Assembly: GCA_029556545.1 (NCBI GenBank)
Contig: JAKQEQ010000134.1
Coordinates: forward strand, 1-56,697
Length of the DNA: 56,697 nt
Direction: 5' to 3'
Origin: Candidatus Hydrogenedentota bacterium
GTDB lineage: Bacteria; Hydrogenedentota; Hydrogenedentia; Hydrogenedentales; JAGMZX01
Shown: in pieces, positions 40,412 through 49,366 of the stretch
Layout: each line of letters starts with the position of its first letter
Numbering within the stretch: the first letter of the stretch is position 1
The notes under the pieces: generated by a model
Database searches by the model: none
What the model saw: the letters and a program-made list of their open reading frames with translations, nothing else
Told to the model about the DNA's origin: nothing
Made by a program: the position numbers and the translations under genes

Positions 40412-42838
40412 GTGGAGATTGGCGCACCTTTGTGCGTCTGCAAAATTCCGCCACAAATACCCGGGATGCGAGGGTCCTGGCGTCCGACGCCTGGAAGGTT
40501 TGCAGTACCTCATCTCGCACCCGAGGGGAGCGCGCATACGTTGCCCCGGAAAGGCACAGGATTCCGAGTAACGGCGCACAACCGCGAGGCGGTCGCGGTC
40601 TGCAAGGAAATTGCCTCGCTGTCCCGCCGGTCCTGGGAACCCGTTGTGCTCGTGGGCAATCGGGGTGTCGGCAAGACCTATCTCCTGAGTTGTCTCGCGC
40701 GGTACCTGCGCGAGGCCAGCGTCGGCATGGCCGTCGCGTGCCTGTCGCCGGTACACTTTCCGAGCGACGTGCGCGCGCTGATCGCGGACCCCGGCCCGAT
40801 TGCTCCGGATCGACCGGCCGCTCTGCTGGTGGACGCGCTCGAGCGGTTTAACGGGGAGGCGGAACTGCTTGAGGCGGTGGTACGAGTGTTCGTCGAACGC
40901 GGCCACGCAGTGGTCGCGACCTCGACCCTGCCGCCCGCCCACCTCGATAATCTGACGCCAGGGTTGCGGGTCCTCTTGGCGCGGGGCCGGACGGTAGCCA
41001 TGTCCGCGCCCGACCGCGTATGCGATCCTTCGGCGGGCGCGCTCACGCCCGCGACGCTCTCGTCGGAAGTCGCCCGGCTGCACCGACTAATCGCGGCCAT
41101 GCGCGGCCGCGCGGCGGCGGCGGAAGTCGCGGAGCGGGAGTTGTGCCGCGCGCTCGAGCAGGAACGCGAGATTTCGGCGGCATTGGCGCGGGCCTACGAA
41201 ACGGTCCGGGCCGAGCGGCGCGTCGAACGCCGGCAAGCGCGGGCGCTCTACACGGAACTCCTGCAATTGCGGGAGACACTCGGCCGCTATAGCACGATCG
41301 CGATGGCCCTACCGGACCTGCAAGGGCCGGATTTCTCCCTATCAGGAATCGCACTTACCGCCGCGGAACGGGTGCGTGTCATGGAGGCGGCGCGAGACTC
41401 CGCCGTCGACCGCGCCACACGCATTGCCCGGGAGGCGCGCGCGGAAAATACCCGGCAACAGGAGGAGATCGACATTCTCTTGGCGCGGTTGTGGGACCTC
41501 GCCGCCGACTTGGCGGCGACGCGCCGCCAACTGGACGCCTCGGAGCGGTTGCGTACCCTGCAAATGCGCCAGTTTGACGCACTACTCGAGCGTCGTCGCG
41601 TCGCCGAGGCGGAGGCCGTCGCAGCCCACGCCCTCGCCCGGGACTTCGAGGTGGCGCGCGATCGCGCGTGGGAGCGGCACGCCGCACTGTGCAAGGCCTA
41701 TGAAGAACTGCGGTACAGGGCCCAGTCTCCAGCCGAACCGCGCCGGTATGCCGCCGAAACGGCTGTGGTCATCGACCGCCTTGTCGCGGACAAGACGCGC
41801 GCGGACGCGCTCGCGGAGCAGCTCGAACGGCGGCTCCGGGCTTCGGAAGAGGAACTGGTGCGCGCGCGCCTCGAGATGGACGCGCTGGTCGGGAGCAACG
41901 AGCGGGTGTTGGCGCGTGCATCGGCCATGCAGGAGCGTGTAAACGCGATCCTCCAGGAACATGCCCGCCAGTCGCGCGAAATCGAGGCGCTGCACGCGGC
42001 GCGGGCGCGCGCGGAAGCGCACGCGACCGAGACAAGGGCCTTGGTCCAGCGACTGCGCCGCGACCTGCGGAAGGTTGCGCGGCAACGCGATGCGCTCCTC
42101 GCGCAATTGGACCGCGCCCTGGCGCAGCGCGAGGCGCTGCGGGGCGAATTGCGGCGACTGCATCGCGAGCATGTCGCGCTCGAAACGCGCTGGGACGACG
42201 CGCGGCGCGACGCGACGGCGCTGCGCGAGGAACTGCGCGCCGCCGCCGAAACGCAGCAGCAATTACGAGAAGGGATGCTGGATCTCTTCGCGGTAATCGA
42301 GTCTCTGCAACGTCAACTCGACATTCTGCATCTGCACGTGGGCGACACGCCTCCACAAGAAGTGCGTCGCTCTTTCGGGGCCCATGCTCCCAGTCCGCGG
42401 GGACGCAAGCGCACTCGGTGGCTCGGAGAGGTCCTGACTTCGATGGGCGCGGTTACCCGGCAGCAACTGGATAAGGCGTTGCGCGCCCAAGCCAAGCAAC
42501 GGATTCAGCGCCTCGGGGAGGTGCTGATCGAGCAGGGGGTCGTTAGCGAGGATCGCGTGCTACAGGCCGTCGCACGACAGCAGGGCCTTCCCTTCCTGAG
42601 GATTCTCCCGGAGAACGTCAAAATGCCGGCGGCCACGCTCGTGCCGGAGTCCGCCGCGCGGGAGTATCGCTGTATCCCGCTTCACGCGACGGACCGCGAG
42701 CTTGTCGTCGCCATGGCCGACCCGCTGGACCGGCGGGCAATCGCGGCCATCGCGCAGCATGCGCACCGGCGGGTGCGCGTGGTGGCGTCGCCGCGGACGG
42801 ATATCGAGCAAGCGTGGGCTTGGCATTACGCCGCATAA
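40412..42838 (+). CDS. DnaA-like P-loop + long coiled coil + MshEN (GspE N-terminal) domain protein
   Basis: An 808-aa protein with three parts. Residues about 51-210: an AAA-like P-loop module with GNRGVGKT (82-89), a Walker-B-like ALLVDALERF (137-146) and, further on, VVATSTLPPAHLDNLTPGLR, the spacing and sequence style of the DnaA/Hda core. Residues about 212-665: an almost unbroken Arg/Glu/Ala-rich coiled coil. Residues 669-808: the N-terminal domain of GspE/MshE ATPases, with two repeats (RWLGEVLTSMGAVTRQQLDK and QRLGEVLIEQGVVSEDRVLQ) that fit the c-di-GMP-binding MshEN motif, then REYRCIPLHATDRELVVAMA. The GspE ATPase itself is absent. I know of no characterised protein with this order of domains. 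A role in cell-pole positioning, secretion or signalling is a guess. The start codon (GTG at 40412 or ATG at 40466) is uncertain. Confidence 0.83.
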   Translation: MEIGAPLCVCKIPPQIPGMRGSWRPTPGRFAVPHLAPEGSAHTLPRKGTGFRVTAHNREAVAVCKEIASLSRRSWEPVVLVGNRGVGKTYLLSCLARYLREASVGMAVACLSPVHFPSDVRALIADPGPIAPDRPAALLVDALERFNGEAELLEAVVRVFVERGHAVVATSTLPPAHLDNLTPGLRVLLARGRTVAMSAPDRVCDPSAGALTPATLSSEVARLHRLIAAMRGRAAAAEVAERELCRALEQEREISAALARAYETVRAERRVERRQARALYTELLQLRETLGRYSTIAMALPDLQGPDFSLSGIALTAAERVRVMEAARDSAVDRATRIAREARAENTRQQEEIDILLARLWDLAADLAATRRQLDASERLRTLQMRQFDALLERRRVAEAEAVAAHALARDFEVARDRAWERHAALCKAYEELRYRAQSPAEPRRYAAETAVVIDRLVADKTRADALAEQLERRLRASEEELVRARLEMDALVGSNERVLARASAMQERVNAILQEHARQSREIEALHAARARAEAHATETRALVQRLRRDLRKVARQRDALLAQLDRALAQREALRGELRRLHREHVALETRWDDARRDATALREELRAAAETQQQLREGMLDLFAVIESLQRQLDILHLHVGDTPPQEVRRSFGAHAPSPRGRKRTRWLGEVLTSMGAVTRQQLDKALRAQAKQRIQRLGEVLIEQGVVSEDRVLQAVARQQGLPFLRILPENVKMPAATLVPESAAREYRCIPLHATDRELVVAMADPLDRRAIAAIAQHAHRRVRVVASPRTDIEQAWAWHYAA

Positions 42839-42914
42839 GGTGTTATAGGACTCATGCGCCGTGCGGGACCCACGGAAGGTCGGCACTGTCGGATGCGACG
42901 AATCAAGCGACGGC

Positions 42915-44687
42915 CTACCGGGTGAGCGCTTCGAGGTACACGCTTCCGAACTGCTCTTCGCAGAGATTCCGGTAGGGGCCGGGCGCGCTGACCAATTCAG
43001 GATGCGCGCCCTGCTGGACAACGCGGCCTTCCTCAAGAACCACCACGCGGTCACAGCCTTTGACGGTCGACAGCCGATGCGCGATGACCAGGGTGGTGCG
43101 GCCACGCATCAGCCGCGCGAGCGCATCCTGGATTATCGCCTCCGCGTGCGAATCGAGGCTCGAGGTGGCCTCGTCAAGGATAAGGATGCGCGGGTTGCGC
43201 AGGAACGCGCGCGCGATGCTCAATCGCTGCTTCTGGCCGCCGCTCAACGTGACGCCCCGCTCGCCGATGACCGTATCGTAGCCTTTGGGCAGGTCCTCGA
43301 TGAATTCATCGACGTGCGCCATCCGCGCCGCATCGAGAATCTCCGCCTCCGTGGCGCCGTGCCGCCCATAGGCGATGTTCTCGCGCACGCTCGCGTCAAA
43401 GAGGATCGTGTCCTGCATGACCATGCCGATCCGGCCGCGCAGCGAGGCCAGCCTGACGTCGCGCAGGTCCTGCCCGTCGATCCGTATCGCGCCGCCCGAC
43501 ACGTCGTAGAAGCGCGGAACCAATGCCACAAGCGTGCTCTTGCCGGCGCCGCTGCGTCCCACGATGGCCACCGACTGGCCGGCCTCGACGGTGAACGATA
43601 TCCCCCGCAGTACGGGATGCCCCGGCAGATAGGCGAACCACACATCGTCGAACTCGAGGCGGCCCGCGTCGCATCGCAGGGGCCGCGCATGGGGTGCATC
43701 CCCGATGTCGGGCTCGATATCAAGCACCTGGAAGACGCGGTCCATGGCCGCGAGCTGTTGCTGCAGCGCGGCGGTCACGTCGCCGAGGCGTTGCGTGGGG
43801 GTGTAGAGATAACCAAGAAATCCGTAGAAAACGAGCAGTTCTCCCGGCGTGAGGAACCCGTTGATGACGCGGTACGCGCCGTAACTCAATACGATGACCG
43901 GGCCGAGCTGTGTGAGGAATTCTCCGACCGCGAGCAGTGCGTAGCGCAGCCGCACCTGGCGCATGACGCCCGCGAAGTACTTCCGGTGCAGGGTGAAGAA
44001 GTGCCGCCGCTCGGTCCGCTCGCGAACGAACGCCTGCACCACCGGCAACCCCGCGATCTTCTCGTTGACCTCGCCGGACAGCCGCGACATCTGCGCCTGC
44101 ACCTCGTGCGCCGCCGCGCGCAGGCGCGGGCGCAGAAAGCCGAATATCCAGGCATGGGCGGGAAGGGTAAACAGGCTGACCGCGGCCAGCCGCCAATCCC
44201 ACATCACCAGAAACACCGTCACGCCCAAGAGGAATAGCACGTCCACGGCGATGGACATGACGCCGCGGTCCAGGATGCCTTGGGACGTATTGATGTCGTT
44301 TATGATGCGCGCGGCGATCGTGCCGACGCGATGCCGCGTGTGATAGTTCCTGCTGAGGCGCTGCACGTGGGCGTAGAGTTCCTCGCGAATGTCGAAGATG
44401 GTGCGGTTGCCCGCCTGCTCGGCGAACCACGAGCGATAGAATGTGATCGGAACACGCGCGACGTACCCCACGATCAACACCAGCACGAGCCAGCCCAATC
44501 GTTCGAGTTTCGTCTCGACGGGCGCGTCCGCAAGGATGACATGGTCCGTGACCAGTCCGACCGCCCACGGGAGCATCAGCGCCAAGGTAAACTTGAGGAC
44601 GCCGCAGATTATCGAGGCGATGACCAAGACGCGATAAGGCCGCGCATAACGCAGAAACCGCCGGAATGTGGGGGAACCGAACACCAT
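42915..44687 (-). CDS. MsbA-type ABC exporter (fused permease and ATPase)
   Basis: A 590-aa half-transporter. The first roughly 310 residues hold six membrane segments and the type I exporter loops (RIINDINTSQGILDRGVMSI). The ATPase follows: Walker A GRSGAGKS (377-384), signature LSGGQKQR (481-488), Walker B ILILDE (501-506), H-loop H537. This is the MsbA / lipid and multidrug exporter class; with Lpt genes elsewhere in the window lipid A or another lipid is a fair guess, but multidrug export is equally possible. The ATG at 44687 gives the standard N-terminus (FGSPTFRRFLRYARPYRVLV). The ribosome-binding site is weak. It is divergent from the ClC gene. Confidence 0.92.
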   Translation of the reverse strand: MVFGSPTFRRFLRYARPYRVLVIASIICGVLKFTLALMLPWAVGLVTDHVILADAPVETKLERLGWLVLVLIVGYVARVPITFYRSWFAEQAGNRTIFDIREELYAHVQRLSRNYHTRHRVGTIAARIINDINTSQGILDRGVMSIAVDVLFLLGVTVFLVMWDWRLAAVSLFTLPAHAWIFGFLRPRLRAAAHEVQAQMSRLSGEVNEKIAGLPVVQAFVRERTERRHFFTLHRKYFAGVMRQVRLRYALLAVGEFLTQLGPVIVLSYGAYRVINGFLTPGELLVFYGFLGYLYTPTQRLGDVTAALQQQLAAMDRVFQVLDIEPDIGDAPHARPLRCDAGRLEFDDVWFAYLPGHPVLRGISFTVEAGQSVAIVGRSGAGKSTLVALVPRFYDVSGGAIRIDGQDLRDVRLASLRGRIGMVMQDTILFDASVRENIAYGRHGATEAEILDAARMAHVDEFIEDLPKGYDTVIGERGVTLSGGQKQRLSIARAFLRNPRILILDEATSSLDSHAEAIIQDALARLMRGRTTLVIAHRLSTVKGCDRVVVLEEGRVVQQGAHPELVSAPGPYRNLCEEQFGSVYLEALTR

Positions 44688-44837
44688 AGGCGATGAAGTA
44701 TAGCAAAGCAGCCCCGCGAGCGGGGAAACGCGCGCCCGCCACGCTTTCGCCTCGTTTTGCATCGCGCGGCGGACGGCCCGTATCATGCGGCCCGGCAAGC
44801 GGCGCGGCGACAGGCGGCGTCGGACCCGGAACAGGCA

Positions 44838-46859
44838 GTGGTGGACACCTTTCGATTTCAGTGGCGGCGGTTCGTTGAGCGGTTGCGCGCTTCCGAGACG
44901 GCCGGGCCCGTGGTTATCGCGGTAACGATCGGCATCGGCGGCGGTCTCGCGTCGATCCTTTTTCGCCGCCTGATCGATCTGGCGCATTTCCTTTCCTACG
45001 ACGTGCTCGGCGGTCAAGTCTCGCCGCTGCTTGGCGCGGCAATCACTGTCCCCGTGGTGGCGTTGGGCGGGCTGTTGTCGGGCCTGATCACGCGGCTCGC
45101 GCCGGAAACCCAAGGTCACGGCGTGCCCGAGGTCATGGTCGCCGTGGCGCATCGCGGCGGACGCATCCGTCCCCGGGTAACCGCGCTGAAGACCATCGGC
45201 GCGGCAATCACCATCGGCACGGGCGGGTCGGCGGGCCGCGAAGGTCCAATCGTGCAGATTGGCGCGGCGTTCGGTTCATCTATCGGGCAATGGCTGCGCC
45301 TCCCTGATCGGCGCATCGTGCTTTCGGCGGCCTGCGGCGCGGCGGCGGGCATCGCGGCGACGTTTAACGCGCCGATGGGCGGCGTGATCTTCGCGCTCGA
45401 GGTCATTCTCGCGCGATTCACGGCCCTGTCCTTCGGGCTTATCGTCATCAGTGCGGCCACGGCCACCGTGGTGTCGCGGTCCCTCTCGCTCGAAGGCGAT
45501 TCCCCGGCGTTCGCCGTGGTCCAGGAACACGCCATGCGCGGGCTCCCGGACCTGTTCTGTTTCGTGGCGCTCGGGGTGCTGTGCGCGCTCGTTGCTCAGG
45601 TCTACGTGCGTTTCCTGTATCTAGTGGAGGATGCCAGCGGAAAGGCTCGGCTGCCCGAGTACGTCAAGCCGATGATCGGCGGGGCGCTCGTGGGCGTTGT
45701 CGCCATCTGGGCGCCGCAGATCATGGGGTCGGGTTACGAAACCATCGAGACCGCGCTGCACGCGGGCATGACGATGCAATTGCTCTTCCTGCTCTGCGCC
45801 GCCAAGATCGCATGCACCGCGTTTACGGTGGGCAGCGGCGGATCCGGCGGCATCTTCGCGCCCGCGCTCTTCACCGGGGCGATGTTCGGCGGCGGCTATG
45901 GCGTCCTGCTGAACACGTGGTTTCCGGACCACGTCTCGGCGCCGGGGGCGTTCGCATTGGTGGGTATGGCGGCGGTCTTCGGCGGAGCGGCGCACGCGCC
46001 GATTACCTCGATTTTCATTCTGTTCGAGATGACCGACGACTACCGCATCATCGTGCCGCTTATGAGCGCCACGGTCATCTCGACCCTCATCTCGCAGCGG
46101 CTGTCGCCCGAGTCGATTTATACGCTGAAGCTGCGCCGCCGCGGCATCGACATTGGCCACGGGGGGGAAGTCAACCTCATGGACGCGGTGACGGTTGCGG
46201 AAGCCATGGACGAATGCGTCGAGGGCGTGCCGCCCAACCTGCCGCTGGAGGAGTTGATGAAGAAGCTCAGCAGCCGCCACGAGCGGGGCTACCCGGTCAT
46301 CGACGTGGACGGTCGGCTCGTCGGCATTATCACCATGCGCGACATCGAGGAGGCGCTGCTCTCGGGCCGGAACACCGGGGACCTCACGGTCGCGGATGTG
46401 TGCACCCGCAACGTCATCGTCTGCCGCCCCGATCAGACGCTGAACGAGGCGCTCTCGCAGTTCGGCGCGCACAGCGTGGGCCGCCTGCCCGTCATCGATC
46501 CTGAGCGCCCGGACCGCATTATTGGCGTGCTGGACCGTGCGCACATCGTGTCGGCCTATGCCGAGGCGTACCGCCGCCAGAAGGAACTCGTGCCGCGCGC
46601 CGACGCGATCCAGAGCCTGAATGAGGAAAGCGAAATGGTCCTCGAGCAAGCGCACGTTACCGCCGGCAGCCGGCTCGCCAACGTGTACGTGCGCGACGCG
46701 GGGTTCCCGCCCGAGTCCACCTTGGGCGCGATCCGGCGCGCGCGGCAGACTGTCGTGCCGCATGGCTCGACCTGCATCCAACCCGGCGACCAGCTTATCG
46801 TATTGACGACGCGGGAGAACGCCCGCAATGTACGCCAATGGCTTGAGCAAATGACATAG
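44838..46859 (+). CDS. ClC chloride channel/transporter with CBS pair and C-terminal regulatory domain
   Basis: About 673 aa. ClC hallmarks: GHGVPEVMVAV (as GSGIPE), GGSAGREGPIVQIGAAFGS with the gating Glu, and GSGGSGGIFAPALFTGAMFG. Where E. coli ClC has the internal proton glutamate (E203), this one reads FALEVILARF, with Val at that position, so it may be a channel or use a different proton path. Residues about 435-560 are two CBS domains (MDECVEGVPPNLPLEELMKK, VCTRNVIVCRPDQTLNEALS) and the last roughly 80 residues resemble a TrkA-C domain (FPPESTLGAIRRARQTVVPH). The start is uncertain: paired GTGs at 44838 and 44841 or a TTG at 44757; I prefer 44838. Divergent from the ABC exporter. Confidence 0.9.
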   Translation: MVDTFRFQWRRFVERLRASETAGPVVIAVTIGIGGGLASILFRRLIDLAHFLSYDVLGGQVSPLLGAAITVPVVALGGLLSGLITRLAPETQGHGVPEVMVAVAHRGGRIRPRVTALKTIGAAITIGTGGSAGREGPIVQIGAAFGSSIGQWLRLPDRRIVLSAACGAAAGIAATFNAPMGGVIFALEVILARFTALSFGLIVISAATATVVSRSLSLEGDSPAFAVVQEHAMRGLPDLFCFVALGVLCALVAQVYVRFLYLVEDASGKARLPEYVKPMIGGALVGVVAIWAPQIMGSGYETIETALHAGMTMQLLFLLCAAKIACTAFTVGSGGSGGIFAPALFTGAMFGGGYGVLLNTWFPDHVSAPGAFALVGMAAVFGGAAHAPITSIFILFEMTDDYRIIVPLMSATVISTLISQRLSPESIYTLKLRRRGIDIGHGGEVNLMDAVTVAEAMDECVEGVPPNLPLEELMKKLSSRHERGYPVIDVDGRLVGIITMRDIEEALLSGRNTGDLTVADVCTRNVIVCRPDQTLNEALSQFGAHSVGRLPVIDPERPDRIIGVLDRAHIVSAYAEAYRRQKELVPRADAIQSLNEESEMVLEQAHVTAGSRLANVYVRDAGFPPESTLGAIRRARQTVVPHGSTCIQPGDQLIVLTTRENARNVRQWLEQMT

Positions 46860-46940
46860 GACGGGCGGCGAGGCGGGCGCGGCCACGAGGACGAGTACGT
46901 TCGCGCAAGCGGCGCTGAAGCGGGCTGAGAGCGCTTTGGG

Positions 46941-47023
46941 TCGAGCTTCGGAGTAGTCGATTACGATCACGAGTTGTCATGAAATCCTCCTGCGGTGGAT
47001 TTCTCCCGCAGAGCATGAAAATG
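46941..47023. repeat. direct repeat, copy A (83 nt)
   Basis: Shares most positions with copy B at 47326-47400. Both run from TCGAG-TTCGGAGTAGTCGA through GAGTTGTCATGAAA to TTTCTCCCGCAGAG and end with ATGAAAATG. Copy A is 8 nt longer in its middle. A shorter third piece (TTCGGAGTAG) stands near 47507. Confidence 0.8.
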
Positions 47024-47325
47024 GATGCTAAAGCAGTACACAAGCGGCGCTGAAGCGCCCTTTGGCAGGCAAGACCTCGTTACCCCCCGGCTGAAGCCGG
47101 GGGCAAAGAAGAGCCCGCTGAAGCGGGCTGACAGGCCCGTCAGCGTCGATCTTGGGAATAGCGGGCTGACAAAGTGGACTGGCGGGATGCCGCATGGCCC
47201 CGAAGGGGCCAAACGTGAGTAGCCGTAGGCGAAAGCCTACGGATACGGGACGCCCATCCCCTTTCCCCGGCCCCGAAGGGGCCGAACGTGAATACTCGCG
47301 GGTACGCACCTGGCGCGACATTAAG

Positions 47326-47400
47326 TCGAGTTTCGGAGTAGTCGATTACGATTACGAGTTGTCATGAAACCAGTGGTTTCTCCCGCAGAGGATGAAAATG
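47326..47400. repeat. direct repeat, copy B (75 nt)
   Basis: Second copy of the element at 46941-47023, same orientation, 385 nt away from start to start. The hairpin cluster lies between the two copies, as if it were inserted or flanked by them. Confidence 0.8.
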
Positions 47401-47650
47401 CGCGACGCATGTGGACTGCGCAAGCTTGCTTGCGCTCTTGTCCGGCAAGCTAGCTTGCTGGACGGGAAAGCTGGAGCAAGCTCCAGCACTCCAAAGCGAG
47501 TCGATTTTCGGAGTAGTACGAGTAGGAGTAGGAGTACGAGTAGGAGTACGAGACGTGGGAAGGCCGGCGGGTTGATTGTCGGCGTGACGGGCGGCTTACT
47601 GCCGCGAGCGGGCGGTTGTTTCACGTGGCATGAGCGTCTTGGTCATGATT

Positions 47651-47669
47651 CACGGGCGGGACGCCCGTG
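47651..47669. repeat. palindromic element CACGGGCG-GGA-CGCCCGTG
   Basis: Perfect 8-bp stem with a GGA loop, followed by CCACG. It is of the same plan as the hairpins at 9994-10010 and 24406-24424. Confidence 0.7.
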
Positions 47670-47810
47670 CCACGCGGTTAGGTCGGAATGGTCGAAGCAA
47701 GTTGAACACACGATGAATGGCACGCGGAGGGAGTTGTCGCCGACGGCGGGCGTGTCCGTCGGGCCGTCAGCGAGCGGCGTCTTGGTTGATCGCGCGACTT
47801 GATCGCAGTG

Positions 47811-49142
47811 TCAGAGGGTCCATCCCTCGCGGAAGTCGCGGCGGAGGAAGCGGTCCGCCTCGGGTTCGTTGGGGAAAGTCATGTTCGCCGCGTCCCACTC
47901 GATGGGACCCGAGGCGCGCATGGCGATGATGCCCAGCAGCGCGACTTCCGTGAGCGGCCCGGCGTAGTCGAAGTTCGAGACCGTCGGCCCGCCCGTCTTG
48001 CACGCTTCGACCCAATCGAGTTGGTGGCCCTTGGTGCGCTCGCGCTCGATCTTGGGCCGCTCGGTCTGTTCGGCGAGGGCTTTCGGCAGTAGTTTGAGGC
48101 CCATGCCGTAGGTGCCGACCGCGATCTTGCCCTTCTCGCCGATGAAGAGGCTGCCGCCGTCGTTGTCGCCGAGGCGCTCGCCTTCCTCGGCTTCCTCGGG
48201 CCGGGGCGGCATGTTGCCGCCGTCGTACCAGGTAAGTGTGACGGGCGGCTTACTGCCGCGCGCGGGGAATTCGTAGCGGATGATCGAGGACTTCGGCGCG
48301 GTCTCATCGTTCACGCCCGAGGTTTCGGCGGAAAGCCGGGCCGGCGCGCCGAGTTCGAGGGCGTAGAAGGCCGGGTCGAGGATGTGGCATCCCATGTCGC
48401 CCAGGGCGCCCTCGCCGAAGTCCCACCAGCCGCGCCAGTTGCGGGGGCAGTAGACGCCGTGGTAGGGCCGCTGTGGCGCGGGGCCGAGCCACAGGTCCCA
48501 ATCGAGCGTATCGGGGACGGGCGGCGTATCCGCCGGGCGATCGATGCCCTGCGGCCAGCTGGGGCGATTGGTCCAGCATTGGACCTCCGTTACATTCCCG
48601 ATGACGCCCTGATCGAGCCATTCCTTGAGTTGGTAGACGCCGCGCATCGAGTGCCCCTGGTTGCCCATTTGCGTGACGACTTTGCAGCGGCGCGCGGCCT
48701 CGACCAGTACGCGCGTCTCGTGGATGTCGTGGGCCATGGGCTTCTCGACGTACACGTGTTTGCCCAGTTGCATCGCCGCCATCGCGGCTACGGCGTGGAT
48801 GTGGTCCGGCGTTGCGACCACGACCGCGTCGATGTTGTTCGCCTCCTGCTCCAGCAGGACGCGGAAATCCTTGTATCGTTTCGCGTCCGGCTAGCGGACG
48901 AAGGCGTTCGCCGCGCGCGCGTCGTCCACGTCCGCCAAGGCGACGATATTCGCGCCCTGCGAGACTTGGCCGAGGTCGTGCATCGCCTGGCCGCCCGCGC
49001 CGATGCCCGCGACATTCAGCGTCTCCGACGGCGGCGTCTGCCCCGCGCCCAGTACATGGCGAGGCACGATGGTGAACAGGCCGGCCGCGCCGGCGGCGCG
49101 CCGCAGAAACGCGCGGCGCGTCACGGTTCTCAAGCGATTCAT
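47811..49142 (-). pseudogene. Gfo/Idh/MocA oxidoreductase interrupted by an in-frame TAG
   Basis: Read from the ATG at 49142 (GGAGGAG upstream), the protein has a Tat-like signal (VTRRAFLRRAAGAAGLF) and a Rossmann start (LNVAGIGAGGQAMHDLGQ), but codon 84 at 48891-48893 is TAG. The same frame goes on with [16 protein letters not shown], then [30 protein letters not shown] and a full C-terminal domain to 47811. Apart from the stop, about 442 codons are intact, the right length for the family. TAG is a normal stop for several genes in this window (for example those ending at 5896, 18898 and 24286), so routine read-through is unlikely. A Tyr codon (TAC/TAT) is the likely original. It may be a young pseudogene, a polymorphism or a sequencing error. 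An alternative GTG at 48821 could start a truncated protein without the NAD fold. Confidence 0.82.
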
Positions 49143-49366
49143 GGGGAAACTCCTCCGTTTTTCCGGCATTGTATCGTGTGATGGACCGTCCGGGCCAATG
49201 GAAGGTTTCCCTTGTACCCATATATGGCACAGGCAACGTGGTCCGTCGAATGCGGAGAGGATTGCGAATTGCGGGCACCCGCCATGGGCGCGCGTTTTCG
49301 GGACCTACTACTTTACCCCTGCGGCAGGGTACCATAGGCGGCCACGAAACGAAGGAGTATGTTTTC

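Larger units (their letters stand above)
46860..47810. repeat. gene-free island of direct repeats and hairpins
   Basis: No credible gene lies in these 951 nt between the convergent ClC and oxidoreductase genes. The island holds a long direct repeat (46941-47023 and 47326-47400), a tract of period-6 repeats (AGTAGG/AGTACG, 47515-47552), and at least ten perfect or near-perfect hairpins. Those include GGCGC-TGAA-GCGCC (47046-47059), CCCCCGGCTGAAGCCGGGGG (47084-47103), AGCCCGCTGAAGCGGGCT (47112-47129), GGCCCCGAAGGGGCC twice (47196-47210 and 47269-47283), CCGTAGGC-GAAA-GCCTACGG (47223-47242), GCGCAAGC-TT-GCTTGCGC (47418-47435) and GCTGGAGC-AA-GCTCCAGC (47470-47487). Both GGCCCCGAAGGGGCC copies are followed by a sequence like AACGTGA. 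This mosaic looks like accumulated REP-like elements. Confidence 0.8.

Noticed and set aside
42263-42499. Short minus-strand frame within the MshEN region
   Set aside because: Antisense to the conserved MshEN repeats; no independent signal.
42861-44237. A 458-codon plus-strand frame inside the ABC exporter gene
   Set aside because: It is antisense to an exporter with every ABC motif; it has no signature of its own.
45621-46970. A 449-codon minus-strand frame over the ClC gene
   Set aside because: Antisense shadow of a clear ClC/CBS protein; the translation is Arg/His-rich and shows no family motif.
47352-47624. A 90-codon Leu/Val-rich frame in the repeat island
   Set aside because: The run of LLVLLLLLVLLR is the translation of the AGTAGG period-6 tract; no ribosome-binding site or homology.
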